A stretch of DNA of 64,000 bases from Amphiura filiformis (GCF_039555335.1 NC_092628.1:57399547-57463546), one strand, 5' to 3'. Counted from the stretch's first letter, positions 23,891 through 36,960 are shown. Numbers and translations are program-made. The notes: a model not told the origin generated them from the letters alone.

Positions 23891-25825
23891 TAAAACAAAG
23901 TTATGGATATATCAACACTTCCAATGAATATAAAGTTCTGAAATAATACATATGTAGTGTTTTATCGGAGAAGGGAGCATTGTACGGCTCGTATGTCACA
24001 ACTCACAAAGCGTGTGTACTCAATTAAGCAAATACTTGCAGTATTATTTATCTAGTGTGTAACTCGATGCAAACAACTCTCAATTTATTACTAGTGCAAA
24101 ATACTGAAGTGAAATATATCCAACACTCTTAAGTGTGTTAAGTGAAAAAAAACCAGCTACTACATTCCCAGTACTATATGATTCCAGTCACAAGTTTAAT
24201 CAGTATTACTCCATTAGCTAGTGACTATGTTACAGTGAAACCAATCAGGCTAATGTTGCCAATCTGTTGAATAAGTTGCAGGCTGAGAAATTGAAATCTA
24301 GCAGACTACTTTCCTTTTGAAGACTTTTTAAGTCTTGAAAATCTACCATTATTGTATTTTATTAAATTAGAATAGTGGTATATATCTGCTCTTCCTACTA
24401 TTTGTACAATGTGGTTTCTTTTTCATCGTCAGTCTTTGCCTGTGCAAACTTTAATTTCAAGAAAAGGTGATATTCGTAGAGTATAAGATAGTAAACAGCA
24501 GCATTAAAGCAATGTTGTTTATAACGAAGAGGTGGGTAGCATATTTATTTACATTTATTGAAAGAGAGAGTATTCTGGTGTTAAAGTACTGAACTTTAAC
24601 AAGATGTCTTCAAGTGAGTAATGTAAAATGGCTTCTTTATACTAAATTGATCTGCAAGCCATATTGGTTTATACATTAATAAAAAGGCTGACACTTAGTT
24701 TAGCTATATAGCAAACACCATGCAATATGAATGCAACCTAATGACCAAACCAGATTATTCTAATGTATGTGTATGTACATTCCTTTCTCTTATATCGAGA
24801 AAGTTGACTCTTTTATTAATGTATATAAGCATTTTTGATAGTTTTGTTCTTTGATTTTAGGAAACACTATCATTCAAATCTTTTCATTTATGATGGTCAG
24901 ATTGAAATTTTGTCTCAGAAACAACATTTTCTTAACATTCCCATCATTTGATGCACAGTTATTTAAAATGTATATATTCCTATCTCATGGGCTGTGTTGA
25001 CTTGCAGGGTGTGCCAAAATGGTTAATACCAGTTCATGCCATAAACTAGGAAATAGCAGTTGATCAGTATTCAGTGGAGCATATGTATTGCAAGTTTAGA
25101 GACAGACAGTTAATGTAAATGATGTTGATGGTCAAGTGAAAATTCAAACAATTGTGACCGTCCACCACAAAATGGCCATAAAGTCGGCCCTGGTCAATTT
25201 TGTTTTATTTTGTGTTTAGAAAATATGTTTCATTAGCTTTAAAATGATATATCATTTGACTTCAAACAACATCCAGAAGCAGAGTAATGGTTTGTTGAAC
25301 TTTGCTCCTTTAGCAAAATGTTACCTTATTTCAGTTCTACATGTGTCTCTTTTTCCACATTGCTGGTAATAAATATCAAACAGTCATAATTGGCGGTCAT
25401 TTCAAATCATCCCCAAGTCAACAAAGTATACATACCTAGACAAAATACAATGCTTTGTAACCCACCAATTTAGCCAAAGGAAACAAAGGCTAGAGCTATT
25501 TAAGAATTCTATAGACATAGGTAGAAGCTTAATATCCTCTTCCAACAATAGGATTATTGATTGGTTTAAAAGGTGTTTGACTGGCACTAGTAAAATGAGA
25601 TACATGTAGCACCAACTTGAGGTACCTATGAATACAACCTTCATGCTTATTTTACACTGTAACTCAGAATACAATTTGCAGACTTTACGGCTGGTTTGTG
25701 GTGGATGGTCAGTTATGAAAACTAGCACCATAGATGGGAACCAATCATGTTGGCACACCCTAGTATTGTCGTATTATTATCTATAGAAATCACCAGCCTT
25801 TGGTTATCCAACAACTAATGAGAAT
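23891..25825. other. Gene-free stretch
   Basis: AT-rich; no conserved exon, RNA gene or clear repeat recognised. Confidence 0.5.
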
Positions 25826-26102
25826 GGGCTATTCCATTTAAAATCCACACTACCCCTGTGGAAGATTTATCTAAAGTCTTCCACAGAGGGAGTATGAGTT
25901 TCAAATAGAATAGACAATTGGGTAGCTTCCACTTGAAATACTCACTCCAGTTGTGGAAGATATAGGTAAACCCATAATACAGAGGGAGTGTGAGTTTCAA
26001 AATGGTTAACTCTGACCAATTGCATTTGAAAAACATACTACCCCTGTTGAAGATATTTCCAATATCTTCCACAGGGGTAGTGGATTTCAACTGGAATAGC
26101 CC
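25826..26102. mobile_element. GGGCTATTCC MITE, copy B
   Basis: Full-length relative of 10847-11126 with the same ends (GGGCTATTCC and GGAATAGCCC) and the same order of internal CCCCTGTGGAAGAT segments. The two copies align along their whole length with scattered substitutions. Confidence 0.9.
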
Positions 26103-27362
26103 AGTGAACATAATGGAGTAGATGTTTGAGATGATGATTTAGATTTCTTGTTGATTTCATTAGACTGAATTTCAAGAAGGAAATTCACAATTTCTTGAAT
26201 CAATGTACTAAAAATGATTCTTATACTTCATCACTTTACATGCAAATCTTCTTTAATATTTTTACTTGTATTTTCTAAGGTATAAACTATATCATTATAA
26301 ATAATTTTTCTTTCAACAAAATAGAGGTTGCATGCATTTGTGCAAAATTGCACATGTATTTATATAAATAATCATATTATCTCTTGTACATAAGGATTTT
26401 AAATAATATTGAAAATGTATAAAATTTAATTCTCATTTTAAGGGAAATTCCACAAAATTTTGTGTGTGCAAATTATTTTATAATTACTTGCCAATTAATA
26501 ATGATATTAATCAATTCTTGCCATAATATATGCAAACCAAAATGTGCCTTGTAAATATATATATGATGTACAAGAATTTATTAAATGCATTTGTCAAAGT
26601 TTTCTGTCTATTGCATTAAAAAGTGGTAGTGGCAGATATGAAGAGAGGGAAGTTGTACAAAGGATGTGAGAGAAATCACACCCAAATGTGATACATTTGT
26701 CAAATTCTTTTATAGTAAAGAATTCTGTTGGTTTTAATAGCCACCATTTCAAAACAACAGCAAATTGCACCCTTTGATTTAAGTGTGCAATTTAGTGTCC
26801 CTATATTATAAGTTGGAGCAATATACCTTTTCAAATCATTTCCAAAGTTTGTATGAATAACCCAGTTGATATATGGGTCATCAACTCTAACACAAACGCA
26901 ACTATTTAGCATGAACCCATATCTGCATGAAAGACATAATCAAGCATGGGGTATACCTTGTGTAAGAGATTGATGTTTACATAGTGACATAATTTTTTTG
27001 TCAAAATTATTTGTACTGAAAATTACAAATATTTGCACTTTTCTTTCCATTACTGGCATTTGTGAAGTATCAAATAGCAGATGTTAGTTAAGTATGCTTA
27101 ATAGGAAAATATTTTAATATTTTACCTATGACTCCATTTTGACATTAGCTATAATAAGCTGTATTTTTGCTCCAGTACAGTGATTCATGATTTTCCTGTC
27201 TACAATTTGACCCCCTAGCTTACTGAATAGATACCGCTGTTTTTACGCTCTTGATTTGAAATGGTCTATTATTTTGGGTCTCAAGTTAGATGAGGTAGTG
27301 TACAATGAATAACATAATGTATTTTTTATCAAAAGCATAAATTAGGCTGAAGTCATGTTATG
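26103..27362. other. Gene-free stretch
   Basis: AT-rich non-coding sequence; nothing supported. Confidence 0.5.
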
Positions 27363-27845
27363 AGCTCTGGTATGAGCATTTGGACAGTATTTTTTGTGGG
27401 ACATGAGAGCACATCAGACATATCAAATTGCATTCTGAATACAAAGAATGTCCTTCTGATATCTAATCCTTCTGATATCAAATAATTTTGATTTTTTTTG
27501 TTTAATTTTTAAAATTTGAATTTTCATATTGAAGATATACATTTTTTCCCAACAAGACAAAATATCTTCAATACAAAAGGTCATAATTTCAATTGATCAT
27601 CGGCTTTTCATCCCAGCTACATTCACTTTAACTTAAGTACATATTAGATTTATAAAGTTTACTTCAAGGACTGTTAAATATCAAAAATATCAATTTTTAA
27701 TCATTTGCCATCAAATGTGTATTATATCACGAATTAAAAAAAAAAATCAAAATTCTTTGATATCAGGACATTCTTCGTATTCACAATGAATCTGACATGC
27801 TCTCATGTGCCACAAAACATACTACCCAAACGCTCATACCAGAGC
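27363..27845. mobile_element. TIR element (GCTCTGGTATGAGC ends)
   Basis: About 110 bp at each end are inverted repeats: GCTCTGGTATGAGCATTTGG / CCAAACGCTCATACCAGAGC, then ATGAGAGCACATCAGACATA / TCTGACATGCTCTCATG and GAATGTCCTTCTGATATC / GATATCAGGACATTCTTCG. An AT-rich centre has no ORF. Related sequences are at 62869-63122 (compact) and 53381-53533 (one half). Confidence 0.88.
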
Positions 27846-28079
27846 CCTTAAGTGAATTTTTCTTGGGAGTGCATATATACCTCTTGTATAACCTGACATT
27901 TAATGCATGTAAGCATTAATGTATATATATTATTTAATTTGTAATAAGTTGGGGCTTTCTTAAGTTCATCCTGATATCTTCATTGCATATATTTAATTAT
28001 TATTAACATAGAAGTTCAGGTAATTAGTTCTTCATAATCAATATCTATTTTTGTCAATTAACTAACTTTTAAAGTGCCA

Positions 28080-28420
28080 TTTTGTATTGGCCAAAACATT
28101 TTAATAACATTAAATGTCGGGTTATATAAAGGTCATGAAAATGTTTTAATGTTGTTTCATAGAAAAAACAACATTGTTAAAATGTTGTTAAAATATTATC
28201 ATCAAATGTATTTTACAAACATTTTTGCAAAATATTTTATCAACATTTACATACCATGATGTTATGTTTGCAGTATGTTTTCAAGAATGTTTTTGAATGT
28301 AATTAAAAGGTTTTATACACTGTGCTCCCGGTCTCACATAATCTTTATATAAACCGACATTTAAACATTTTCTGGCAACCTTTTGCGAATGTTTTCAAAA
28401 AACATTTTGTGTTTGCTGGG
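28080..28420. mobile_element. AACATTTT/AAAATGTT-rich interspersed repeat
   Basis: Dense alternating AACATTTT and AAAATGTT motifs from GGCCAAAACATTTTAATAAC to AACATTTTGTGTTTGCTGGG; GTCGGGTTATATAAA near 28107 and CTTTATATAAACCGACAT near 28342 are partly complementary. A shorter relative (AAATGTTGGGTTATATAAAT) is near 61022. Resembles a short palindromic MITE but the ends are not sharp. Confidence 0.4.
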
Positions 28421-28486
28421 ATGAAGGTGAATCACAAAATTAAAATAATGGTGGGATCAGGTGGTGGTCGCATTGCATTCTCTAAA

Positions 28487-28600
28487 TACAGTAAATTTTC
28501 ATCGTCAACCGTGTAATTGAATGGGATTATTTTGAAATTTTAAAACGCTTGAAATATCACAAACAAATAGGCCTATGTTAATAAATAATATAAATACTAA
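28487..28600. repeat. Dispersed ~115-bp repeat, copy A
   Basis: The segment with TGCATTCTCTAAATACAGTA through GCCTATGTTAATAAATAATA recurs at 39668-39767 plus 39875-39905, where a 107-bp element interrupts it. It is the uninterrupted copy. Confidence 0.85.
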
Positions 28601-29894
28601 ATGCTAAAACCGTTGGGGTTCGATAATGAACCCCACAAAACTAACCGAGTACATGTATATGGAAAATGCCATACAGCCGGGCGGTTTCACAAGTTGCCGA
28701 TGCTATCATGCCATTCGCCGCCTGGGTGGGATGTTAATATTCTTTGTGGCAAACCAAGGTAATAAAACAAGCGTGACTGAATGAATGTCATACCTCTTTT
28801 ATCCGGCCATGATGGGACCAAGCATTGGCCTGATAAATGAAAATAAATGTGTAATTCTACATTGAATGAAGTGCTGAAATTGTGACACTGAAGGATTACT
28901 CCGTATGGGGGAATTCACCTTCATAGTGAATATGTCATGTCTTAGTTACTGATGCATGCTTGGTTTGCACACCTGTTAGCAACCCATTGATTTTGCACTG
29001 TGATCATATTGATCATGGTTCAAAACATAGCGTGAACCGGATGGCTTGACAATGACCGATTTTGATGTCACAGAACGACAGCGAATAACCCCAAAAGATG
29101 GGCTCAGAAGTTGAGGCAACACAATGTCCTAAATGCTTCAGAACATGAAATTAAGGTGTCAAAACATTAAAACTAAAAGAATGTTTCCTATGAAGATCTA
29201 TTGGCCCGATAAGAGAGAATCCTGGATAAGAGAGGTTGGACTGTATTTGAGTTTCTTTATGGAGTATAAATTGACTTAAATTTGGTAAAGTCACTGTGGT
29301 TAGTGGCATGATTACACTCTATGAAATAATGGTATGCAAATAAATAATTGGTATAAATTATATTATTATGCACTTGCAATCCATTGTTAGACCATTTTTA
29401 CCACACACATATATCTCTGCATTTTGTGTTATTTTATGCACTATATCCTGACAGAAAAATATGTACAATCATATTTCTTTATGAATATGAATAAATAGCA
29501 TTCCTGCATGTAATAATATGTGGCAAGTTCCTAATTTATAAGGCTGGGGTAGTGGATGGAATAGTTGAATCATGAAAGATGTTTTGAATCCAGCAACATT
29601 CCTATATCATCTTTAATTCCCTTGTGAAATTGGGGTGTGTTCCAAGTTGACGCAGCAGGAGAAACTTATCAAAATACACACAAAAAAAACCCACCAAAAT
29701 TACCACTTTTACGGTAGATTGATTTCTGATGTGAAAGAAACCATGTTTTACTTTGTACATTCCAGGGACCAAATTCTCATAACAGAATTGTAACTTAGAC
29801 TGGCTGTATCACTTGCCTTGTACAACTGCCTGGCTGCTGTGCCATTGTGTAAAATCATAAGGCGATGACCATGACTACCAAGAGATGTGGTTAC

Positions 29895-30037
29895 AGCAGC
29901 TTCAACCGATCGTGGGACATTTTTCAAACAAATCCAGGTTATCGGGAGATTGCATATCACGCTAAAGATGAGGTACAAATGATTGACTGGCAGCCTGGAT
30001 TTGTTGGAAGAATGTCCCACGATAGGTTGAATCTGCT
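29895..30037. mobile_element. 143-bp inverted-repeat element (AGCAGCTTCAACC ends)
   Basis: Arms of about 44 bp: AGCAGCTTCAACCGATCGTG on the left and CACGATAGGTTGAATCTGCT on the right, both continuing through GGGACATT and AAATCCAGG. The loop is about 55 bp. No ORF of note. Confidence 0.8.
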
Positions 30038-30107
30038 ATAATTACACTGACAAGATGATCTTAAATCCCTGTAAAACTGCAACACCAGCTATCTTTTTTT
30101 TTTAAGT

Positions 30108-30208
30108 ACTGGTATATGAATCTGCCAAGTTGATTTGGTCACAATTATACAGTATATAAAACTGGTATATGAATCTGCTGAGTTGATTGGGTCACAAGTA
30201 TACAGTAT
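30108..30208 (+). repeat. 53-bp direct repeat, two copies
   Basis: ACTGGTATATGAATCTGC...TTGGTCACAATTATACAGTATA is followed directly by a close second copy starting at 30161. Confidence 0.85.
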
Positions 30209-30762
30209 AGTTCCACGTAGTACATGGAGGTTGATACACCACCCCCCCCTCTAAGATTAGAACTTTCGATATTTTACAAGCTTGTGGCTCTAGGTGATCT
30301 TGGGGCCAACCTTATTTTACATTTTGAACACATTTTAACACAAATGCTCTTGTTTAACTTTTATGATCATTATGCTCACTATATCTGGTCATTCCATGAA
30401 TGATGAGTGCATTTTAAAACCAGCCCTAATTTGTATCAAACATTTAGTAGCTGTCATGTGCAAGATGTAACACTAATTAAGACTAGTAGTAGACCTATAC
30501 TAAAGGAATAAAGGAATGGTTGAGTGAGCACCATACAGTTCTGTGTGTTCAAACCAATTAAAATCCTACTTGAAGGAGTTTCCAACCAATGGATCACATG
30601 GAGGGTTGCAAGTCAACCTCAAGAAGACTATTTAATAAACCCTGGAACAAAGCTATAAGTTGAGTGCAAATACAGGCTGTATACTGTTTTTATTACTGCG
30701 CATGTTAATTAAGTCCCAACTTTCGGTCATGTAAATTCACATATGCGTGCGACAGTAATGTA

Positions 30763-30933
30763 GTACACTTAGACTGTGATCACATGGAAGTACACTGTAT
30801 ATGGTATTCGCTATACGATATATGCTCATTCGATCAGGCTGAGTTTACATAGTATTAACTCAGCCTGATCGAATGAGCATATATGGTATAGCGAATACCG
30901 TATACTTCTATGTGATCGCAACCTTAGCGTAAG
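30763..30933. repeat. Long hairpin (imperfect palindrome)
   Basis: Arms 30763-30844 and 30857-30933 are complementary: ATATGCTCATTCGATCAGGC pairs with GCCTGATCGAATGAGCATAT, and GGTATTCGCTATA with TATAGCGAATACC. The loop is about 12 bp. The left arm has a short insertion. Probably a foldback element. Confidence 0.9.
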
Positions 30934-31329
30934 TGCTGCACCCTACTTTGTGCACACCATTCTAATCAATCCATGATGTTACGAGTTTTGTCACTTAAAC
31001 TAAGTATATAGCACATTAACATTTATCTGTATGTCACTGGATTATCAACAACATGGATAACACTGATTACACAAATTATGTTGAATCAGTATATCATTTA
31101 TTTCAAATTGCAATTCACTACAAATATAGTGTTTGTTATACTTACTATTATAATTACCATTATTATGGTGTGTGTTTAATTTTCTATACATTGTATAATT
31201 ATTTGAATGCATTTATTCTATGAACCTTGCAATACTTATGACACAATTCATGTAAGAAATAAAATGATCCATTTGATAAAAAAGTGTTATCTGGTTGTAT
31301 TGTGTATTCATTCAATCCTACACTGTTGG

Positions 31330-31730
31330 TAACCCACGCTTTAGAAAGGGTGGGTTTGAAGGGTCCACAAAATGCTTAAAAGGGTGGGTTTGAAAAATGT
31401 CTGTTTAAAATGTGTGTCCAAATATAAAGCGTGGTCACTGGTAAAAAAGAGTGGGTGTAGAAATCAACAATTGCAATCTCAAAGCTTACTGTAATTTCCA
31501 ATTGAATGACACTAAATGAAACACAAAAAAATATTGAAATCCCATTCTGTTTGGTCATCTAAAACTTATGTAATTCTCTTTGGATGCAAATCTGCACCTC
31601 CTGGACCACCATAACCACTTATCTATGATCAGTAACCACGCTTAGAAAGGGTGGGTTTCAGAGTTTTGGTATAAAGGGTATAAAATAAAAAAGGGTGGGT
31701 TTGAAATAAAAAGGGTGGGTTTGTATCACC
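31330..31730. repeat. AAGGGTGGGTTTGAAA-type repeats
   Basis: Five or more AAAGGGTGGGTTT units, with related CCACGCTTTAGAAAGGGTGG and CCACGCTTAGAAAGGGTGG starts near 31334 and 31637. No ORF of interest. Confidence 0.65.
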
Positions 31731-31800
31731 GCTGCCAACTATGTCCTGGTTGTCATGCCAGTTGTTACATGCAGGGTTGGTTGGTTAGGTGTCAGATAAA

Positions 31801-31890
31801 ATTGGTTATTCCAGTTGTAATCCATACACCCCTATGGAAGACACAATCTTCCAGGGAGTATGAATTTCAAATGAGGTTACAGTGTTGTGG
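31801..31890. mobile_element. Truncated GGGCTATTCC-family MITE fragment
   Basis: TTATTCCAGTTGTAATCCAT with CACCCCTATGGAAGACA and a GTATGAATTTCAAATGAGG segment match one half of the family seen at 10.8, 12.0 and 25.8 kb. No second terminal repeat is visible. Confidence 0.6.
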
Positions 31891-32049
31891 TGTAGATTTC
31901 AAATCTACAGCCCTTGTTATAAAGCCCGCTAATTACGAGCTCATTCCTGAAGAAATTTTCTAAAAAACATTACCAGTTTTACCAGCTGATCAAAATTTAA
32001 ACAAAACATTACCAGTTTTACCAGGGTATTAGACATTTCTCTAAGATGC

Positions 32050-32543
32050 TATAGGGACCACAACTTATAAGTTCCCCCTAATACTTTTTAAACCAAGTCC
32101 AAAAATATTTTATGAAATGTAAAAAGGTATGTATTGCCCTATTTGTTTCACACATGTGGACCAATTTATAGCGTCACATGTCATTGCGTTCAGTCACAAC
32201 GGTTAATTGTGTAAGAAAAGAGGCTGTTTCAAAAGTTGCACCTGAGTCCATAGCAGTCAGGTTTTCTTTAACAAACATATGAATAAACCTGGTCTACTGT
32301 ATTGTTTTAGAGCTGACTCCTATGCACCCAGGTGAAACTTTTACCACTGTTTAAAACGGTCTCTTTTTTTACATAATGAACCACTGTGACTGAACTCAAT
32401 GACGTGTGATGCTATAATTTGGTCCATATGTGTAAAACAAACAAGGCTTCCCATACCCTTTTAGATGTTTGCATTTCGTCAAATATTTTTCGATTTATTT
32501 TAAAAAGTATTTAGGGGGAACTTATAAAGTTGTGGACCCTATA
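32050..32543. mobile_element. ~490-bp TIR element (TATAGGGACCACAACTTATA ends)
   Basis: Left end TATAGGGACCACAACTTATA, right end CTTATAAAGTTGTGGACCCTATA. Complementarity continues inwards (TTTATAGCGTCACATGTCAT against ATGACGTGTGATGCTATAAT, and ACCACTGTTTAAAACGG opposite the AAAGAGGCTGTTTC region). TA at both edges suggests TA insertion. No transposase. Confidence 0.88.
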
Positions 32544-32785
32544 CGGCCATCAAAACAGCCCATGAAAAAATGGAATGCAGAATTGGATGACTCACACCAT
32601 GACTCTGCTTTAATTTAGACTAATGCAACCTGAAAATTAACTACAGTCGGAACCAAAAGTTTTTTTCTCTTTGCATTTTGCCTTTGATTTGAGATATCTA
32701 AGGGATAATCTCTAAAGAATCAATGACAATCATTTTCATTTCATGATGTGCGGATTGTGCTCACAGGAAAGTGCAGCATATGTTT

Positions 32786-35700
32786 TTAGGAACAGCTTAT
32801 TTCATCAAAAAAATCAGGTGATTTATCCACATTTTTCTCATCAAAGAAATCAGTTGATTCATTCACATTTATCTCATCAAAGAAATCAGGTGATTCATTC
32901 ATATTTTTCTTATCCTCCATTGTCTGTCCTCCTTCAACCTGTAAGTGGAAAGTCTCCACATATGTATATTCCCGAGTTCCACTGGTGTCTTCATCATCAC
33001 AACTACCACCCTTAACACTCATCTCTTTCATGTCCTCCTCATCTGACAAACTTGTCTCTTCCGCATGTTGCTCCCACTCTGCATTCTGGCCCTCTAATTT
33101 TGTTGGTCTGGTTGACCAAAGAATGAGAACTTGGTTATTTTCACACTTAACCCTTTGTTTTTTAACTTTGAATGGTCCACTGGACTCTGGAATGTTGTCT
33201 GCAGTAACCTCTTCTTCTAAGATGCCTTCATCCTGTAAAGCCTTTGTTTGGTCATTTCTCTCTACTTGTAAGGAGTTACTTAATGAATCATGTGCTTCCT
33301 GAATAGCTCCATCTTGTTTCGTTACATGTACCTCTGCTTGTGTAAGATCTGAATCACTTAAACTACCTGCTTCCCATTCATCATCACTATTATCACTTTG
33401 ATATTGGCCTTTCATATTACCCATATCCTCCATCTTTGCATCCTCTGTATCAGCATTTTGCTCTAAATCAAGTTTTCCATCACTTTGGTTGGTTTCTTCA
33501 TCAACCAGTGATTTTGAATCCTGGTTTTGTGATGATATTGCTTCTTGTACACTCAGCTCTGCTGGTTCCAAATCAGAATCATGCAAGTTACCCTCATCCT
33601 GTAAAGCCTTTGTTTGGTCGCTTCTCTCTACTTGTAAAGAGTTACTTACTGATGAACCATGTGCTTCCTGAATAGCTCCATCTTGTTTCGTTACATGTAC
33701 CTCTGCTTGTGTAAGATCTGAATCACTTAAACTACCTGCTTCCCATTCATTATCACTTTGATATTGGCCTTTCATATTACCCATATCCTCCATCTTTGCA
33801 TCTTCTGTATCAGCATTTTGCTCTAAATCAAATTTGCCAACACTTTGGTTGGTTTCTTCATCAATCAGTGATTTTGGATCCTGGTTTTGTGATGATATTG
33901 CATGAGCCACAATAACCTTACTTTTATTAATTGTCTTAGTTTTGACCTTCCTTAAATGTTCACTAACTGCTACATTTTGAGATTTTCTTAATTCAACCTC
34001 TTTACTTTTGATCTTTCTTAACTCAGCTCGTCTTTTTGCATATCTCTGTCTACGTTCATATAACCTAAAATCAGCAATAAACCTATCTTCTTCATCTTTT
34101 ATACTACTATGCTCTGCCTGTTTTCTTAATTCACATAATAGTAGATGATCAACATATGTACGACCAGATAATACCTCCTTGCAGCCACTACACTTTTGTT
34201 GCATTGTATTTTTGTGCATGAATTCATGTTTCTTCAAATCTGATTGATTAGTAAACCTTTCAGGACAGTAAGCACATGTAAATAGTTTTGCATAAAGATG
34301 TTTATTTGTGTGACGTTGGAATAGAGCATAACTGAGTGTTCTATAATTGCACTGGTCGCACTTGTGAGCCTTTGTTCCTTGGTGCGTTTTAAGGTGCCCT
34401 CGCATACTTCTTTGAAACAGATATCTTCCACAAACTTTGCACTGGTGTTTATCTCGGTTTCTTGGTTTTGGGTTTGGGTTTGGTTTTCGTTTTTTCACAG
34501 GAAATTTATAGCCTATGTGAGTCTGTTCACAGTGTTTCTTATGCTGTTTATGACTTGCAAATGACAAATGACATACTTTACATATATATTTTTGTCCTGT
34601 TTCACAACTTCCCATTTTGTTTGCTTTGATTACATGGATTCTAAAACAAGGATAGTCAACAAAATGCCGTTTGCAAACATGGCAAACAAGATCATCAATA
34701 TTTGAAGTCTCTTCTGATAACTGTTGATGTCCAAATTTATCACAGTGCTTCCTAAATCCAGTCAGACACTGAAACCGGATGTTACACACACTGCACCTAT
34801 ACTTCACCAACTCTGCATGCAGTAATTTATGGGGGGTCATACATGTATAATATTTGAAGGTCTTATCACACATAGGACACTTATATGGCTCCAGTATATC
34901 ATGAACATATTTGAGATGGCCATAAAGCTCATAATTTGCATCAAAAGTGGCAGAACAAATGTTACAGTTTCTTCTAATATTTTTCTTCAATCTGTCTCCA
35001 ATGTTGTGCACTTTATCCAGATGAACTTTGTAATTAGAGGACCATTTCATAGTGTTGCCACAAATATAACATGTGATCCTCTTGCCTTCGTGTTCAACTG
35101 CAATATGCTCTTCCAAATGTACAGGACGTACATAGGCTCTCTGACATATACGGCATTTGTAAACTAGAGGTTTTCCTTTCTTACGTTTCTTGGGTGTTTT
35201 TTTCTTTGGTGCATTCTGTTTGTCCTTCCTGTTTGGTGAAGACTTGTTCTGGTGTTGGTTTTTTCTAGCTTTTGTAGGAGACTTGTTCTCTTTGCTTTCT
35301 GCTACTTGTATACTGACAATGTCACCTGCAAAAGATAAGATTAGTAATGAGAGTTATGATCATTGGGATTTCCAGATTCTTGATCAAGTTTAAGACGGTA
35401 GCACAGGCATTTAGCTAGAAATTTACAAGTCATGTGAATGACATATATATAGCATGACAACATTTTTATCTTGATGACTTGAACCTAATTTCTACATCCC
35501 ACTGGGAGTTCATTAGGCTCAATTTAAATCAATTTGACCAAGTTCTGAGTGCACAGAACTTTCTCATCAGTTAATGCTATTTTTTGTTACAATTTCACAT
35601 CCATCTTTCAAATTTTCCTGCTTGGTGGCACACCAGAATAGGTAGATGACAGATGGATGCATAGCTCTCTAGGATACTAATGTATCATTATTTAGAGAAT

Positions 35701-36960
35701 AAAAGTATTGTTTTGAGACCCTGATGTGTATCTATCACCTGATAGAACACAGGTTCTATGGAAAACTAATGGTATCTTGCATGTTCTATCATTCAACCTG
35801 GGTGATGACAGTCTACTACAGTGCCTACTTATATCTATTTGCAAGTAGGTAGATAGTTTGGTCATCTTATAATTGGTGAAACATTGTTTACTGATATAGA
35901 ATGGCATAACCCACCTTAGCTAATGGCTGGTCTATTCTATAGCTACTGGATGATCTATTCTTGGCATGCTACATGTATTTCTTACCATTCTGTAATCCTG
36001 CCTAGCTACTGGGTGATCTATTCTTGGCATTCTACATGTATTTCTTATCATCCTGTAATCCTGCCTAGCTACTGGGTGATATTCTTGGCATGCTACATGA
36101 ATATCTTACCATCCTGTAATCCCACCTAGCTACTGGGTGATATTCTTGGCATGCTACATGAATATCTTACCATCCTGTAATCCCACCTAGCTACTGGGTG
36201 ATCTATTCTTGGCATTCTACATGTATATCTTACCATCCTGTAATCCCACCTAGCTACTGGGTGATCTATTCTTGGCATGCTACATGTATATCTTACCATC
36301 CTGTAATCCCACCTAGCTACTGGGTGATCTATTCTTGGCATTCTACATGTATATCTTACCATCCTGTAATCCCGCCTAGCTACTGGGGGATCTATTCTTG
36401 GCATTCTACATGTATATCTTACCATCCTGTAATCCCGCCTAGCTACTGGGGGATCTATTCTTGGCATGTTACATGTATTTCTTACCATCCTGTAACCCTG
36501 CCTAGCTACTGGGTGATCTATTCTTGGCATGCTACATGTATTTCTTACCATCCTGTAACCCACCTTAGCCACTGGGTGATCTATTCTTGGCATGCTACAT
36601 GAATATCATACCATCCTGTAATCCCGCCTAGCTACTGGGTATCTATTCTTGGCATGCTACATGAATATCTTACCATCCTGTAATCCACCTTAGCTACTGG
36701 GTGATCTATTCTTGGCATGCTACATGAATATCTTACCATCCTGTAATCCACCTTAGCTACTGGGTGATCTATTCTTGGCATGCTACATGAATATCTTACC
36801 CTCCTGTAACCCACCTTAGCTACTGGGTGATCTATTCTTGGCATGCTACATGTATATATTTCTTACCTTCCTTGACAGCTCTCTCCTCATCAGCAATCAA
36901 CTTTGCAATAGCAAGTAACTGCTCGATATTATCAGAACTATCTTTGCCCTTCGCATCCAT
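32786..36960 (-). CDS. Multi-C2H2 zinc-finger protein with acidic repeat tail
   Basis: Two coding exons on the minus strand: 36960-36867 and 35325-32786, joined in phase (GAAG|GTGAC) to a complete 877-residue protein. Exon 1 encodes a short helical start (DSSDNIEQLLAIAKLIADEE). Exon 2 begins with a basic NLS-like stretch (PKKKTPKKRKKGK, residues 71-83). About nine canonical C2H2 fingers and two degenerate ones follow (residues ~89-430), with long irregular linkers, not the TGEKP linkers of vertebrate arrays. The rest is acidic and low-complexity. It contains a ~120-residue tandem duplication (unit start AISSQNQD) and a closing triple repeat around ESPDFFDE. A nuclear DNA-binding role is inferred from the fingers only; I recognise no named orthologue. 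An AG at about 36979 (TATATTCTTAACAG) just before the start codon suggests an upstream 5' UTR exon. Antisense ORFs across the locus are shadows. Confidence 0.88.
35940..36865. repeat. 63-bp minisatellite in the zinc-finger gene intron
   Basis: About 15 units of roughly 63 bp (core GCTACTGGGTGATCTATTC, TTGGCATGCTACATG, ACCATCCTGTAATCC), with 61- and 62-bp variants. It ends at the donor of exon 1. Because 63 is divisible by three and the unit lacks stops in some frames, long repetitive ORFs appear on both strands; these are not genes. Confidence 0.95.

Noticed and set aside
32985-35167. Plus-strand ORFs across the zinc-finger locus
   Set aside because: They are antisense shadows of the conserved C2H2 frame on the minus strand.
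36126-36602. 155- and 134-codon ORFs on both strands
   Set aside because: They arise from a repeat unit of 63 bp with no stop in some frames; no start context, splice support or domain.
35940-36865. Regularly spaced repeats resembling a CRISPR array
   Set aside because: The whole 63-bp unit is repeated with no unique spacers, and it lies in the intron of a eukaryotic gene; it is a minisatellite.
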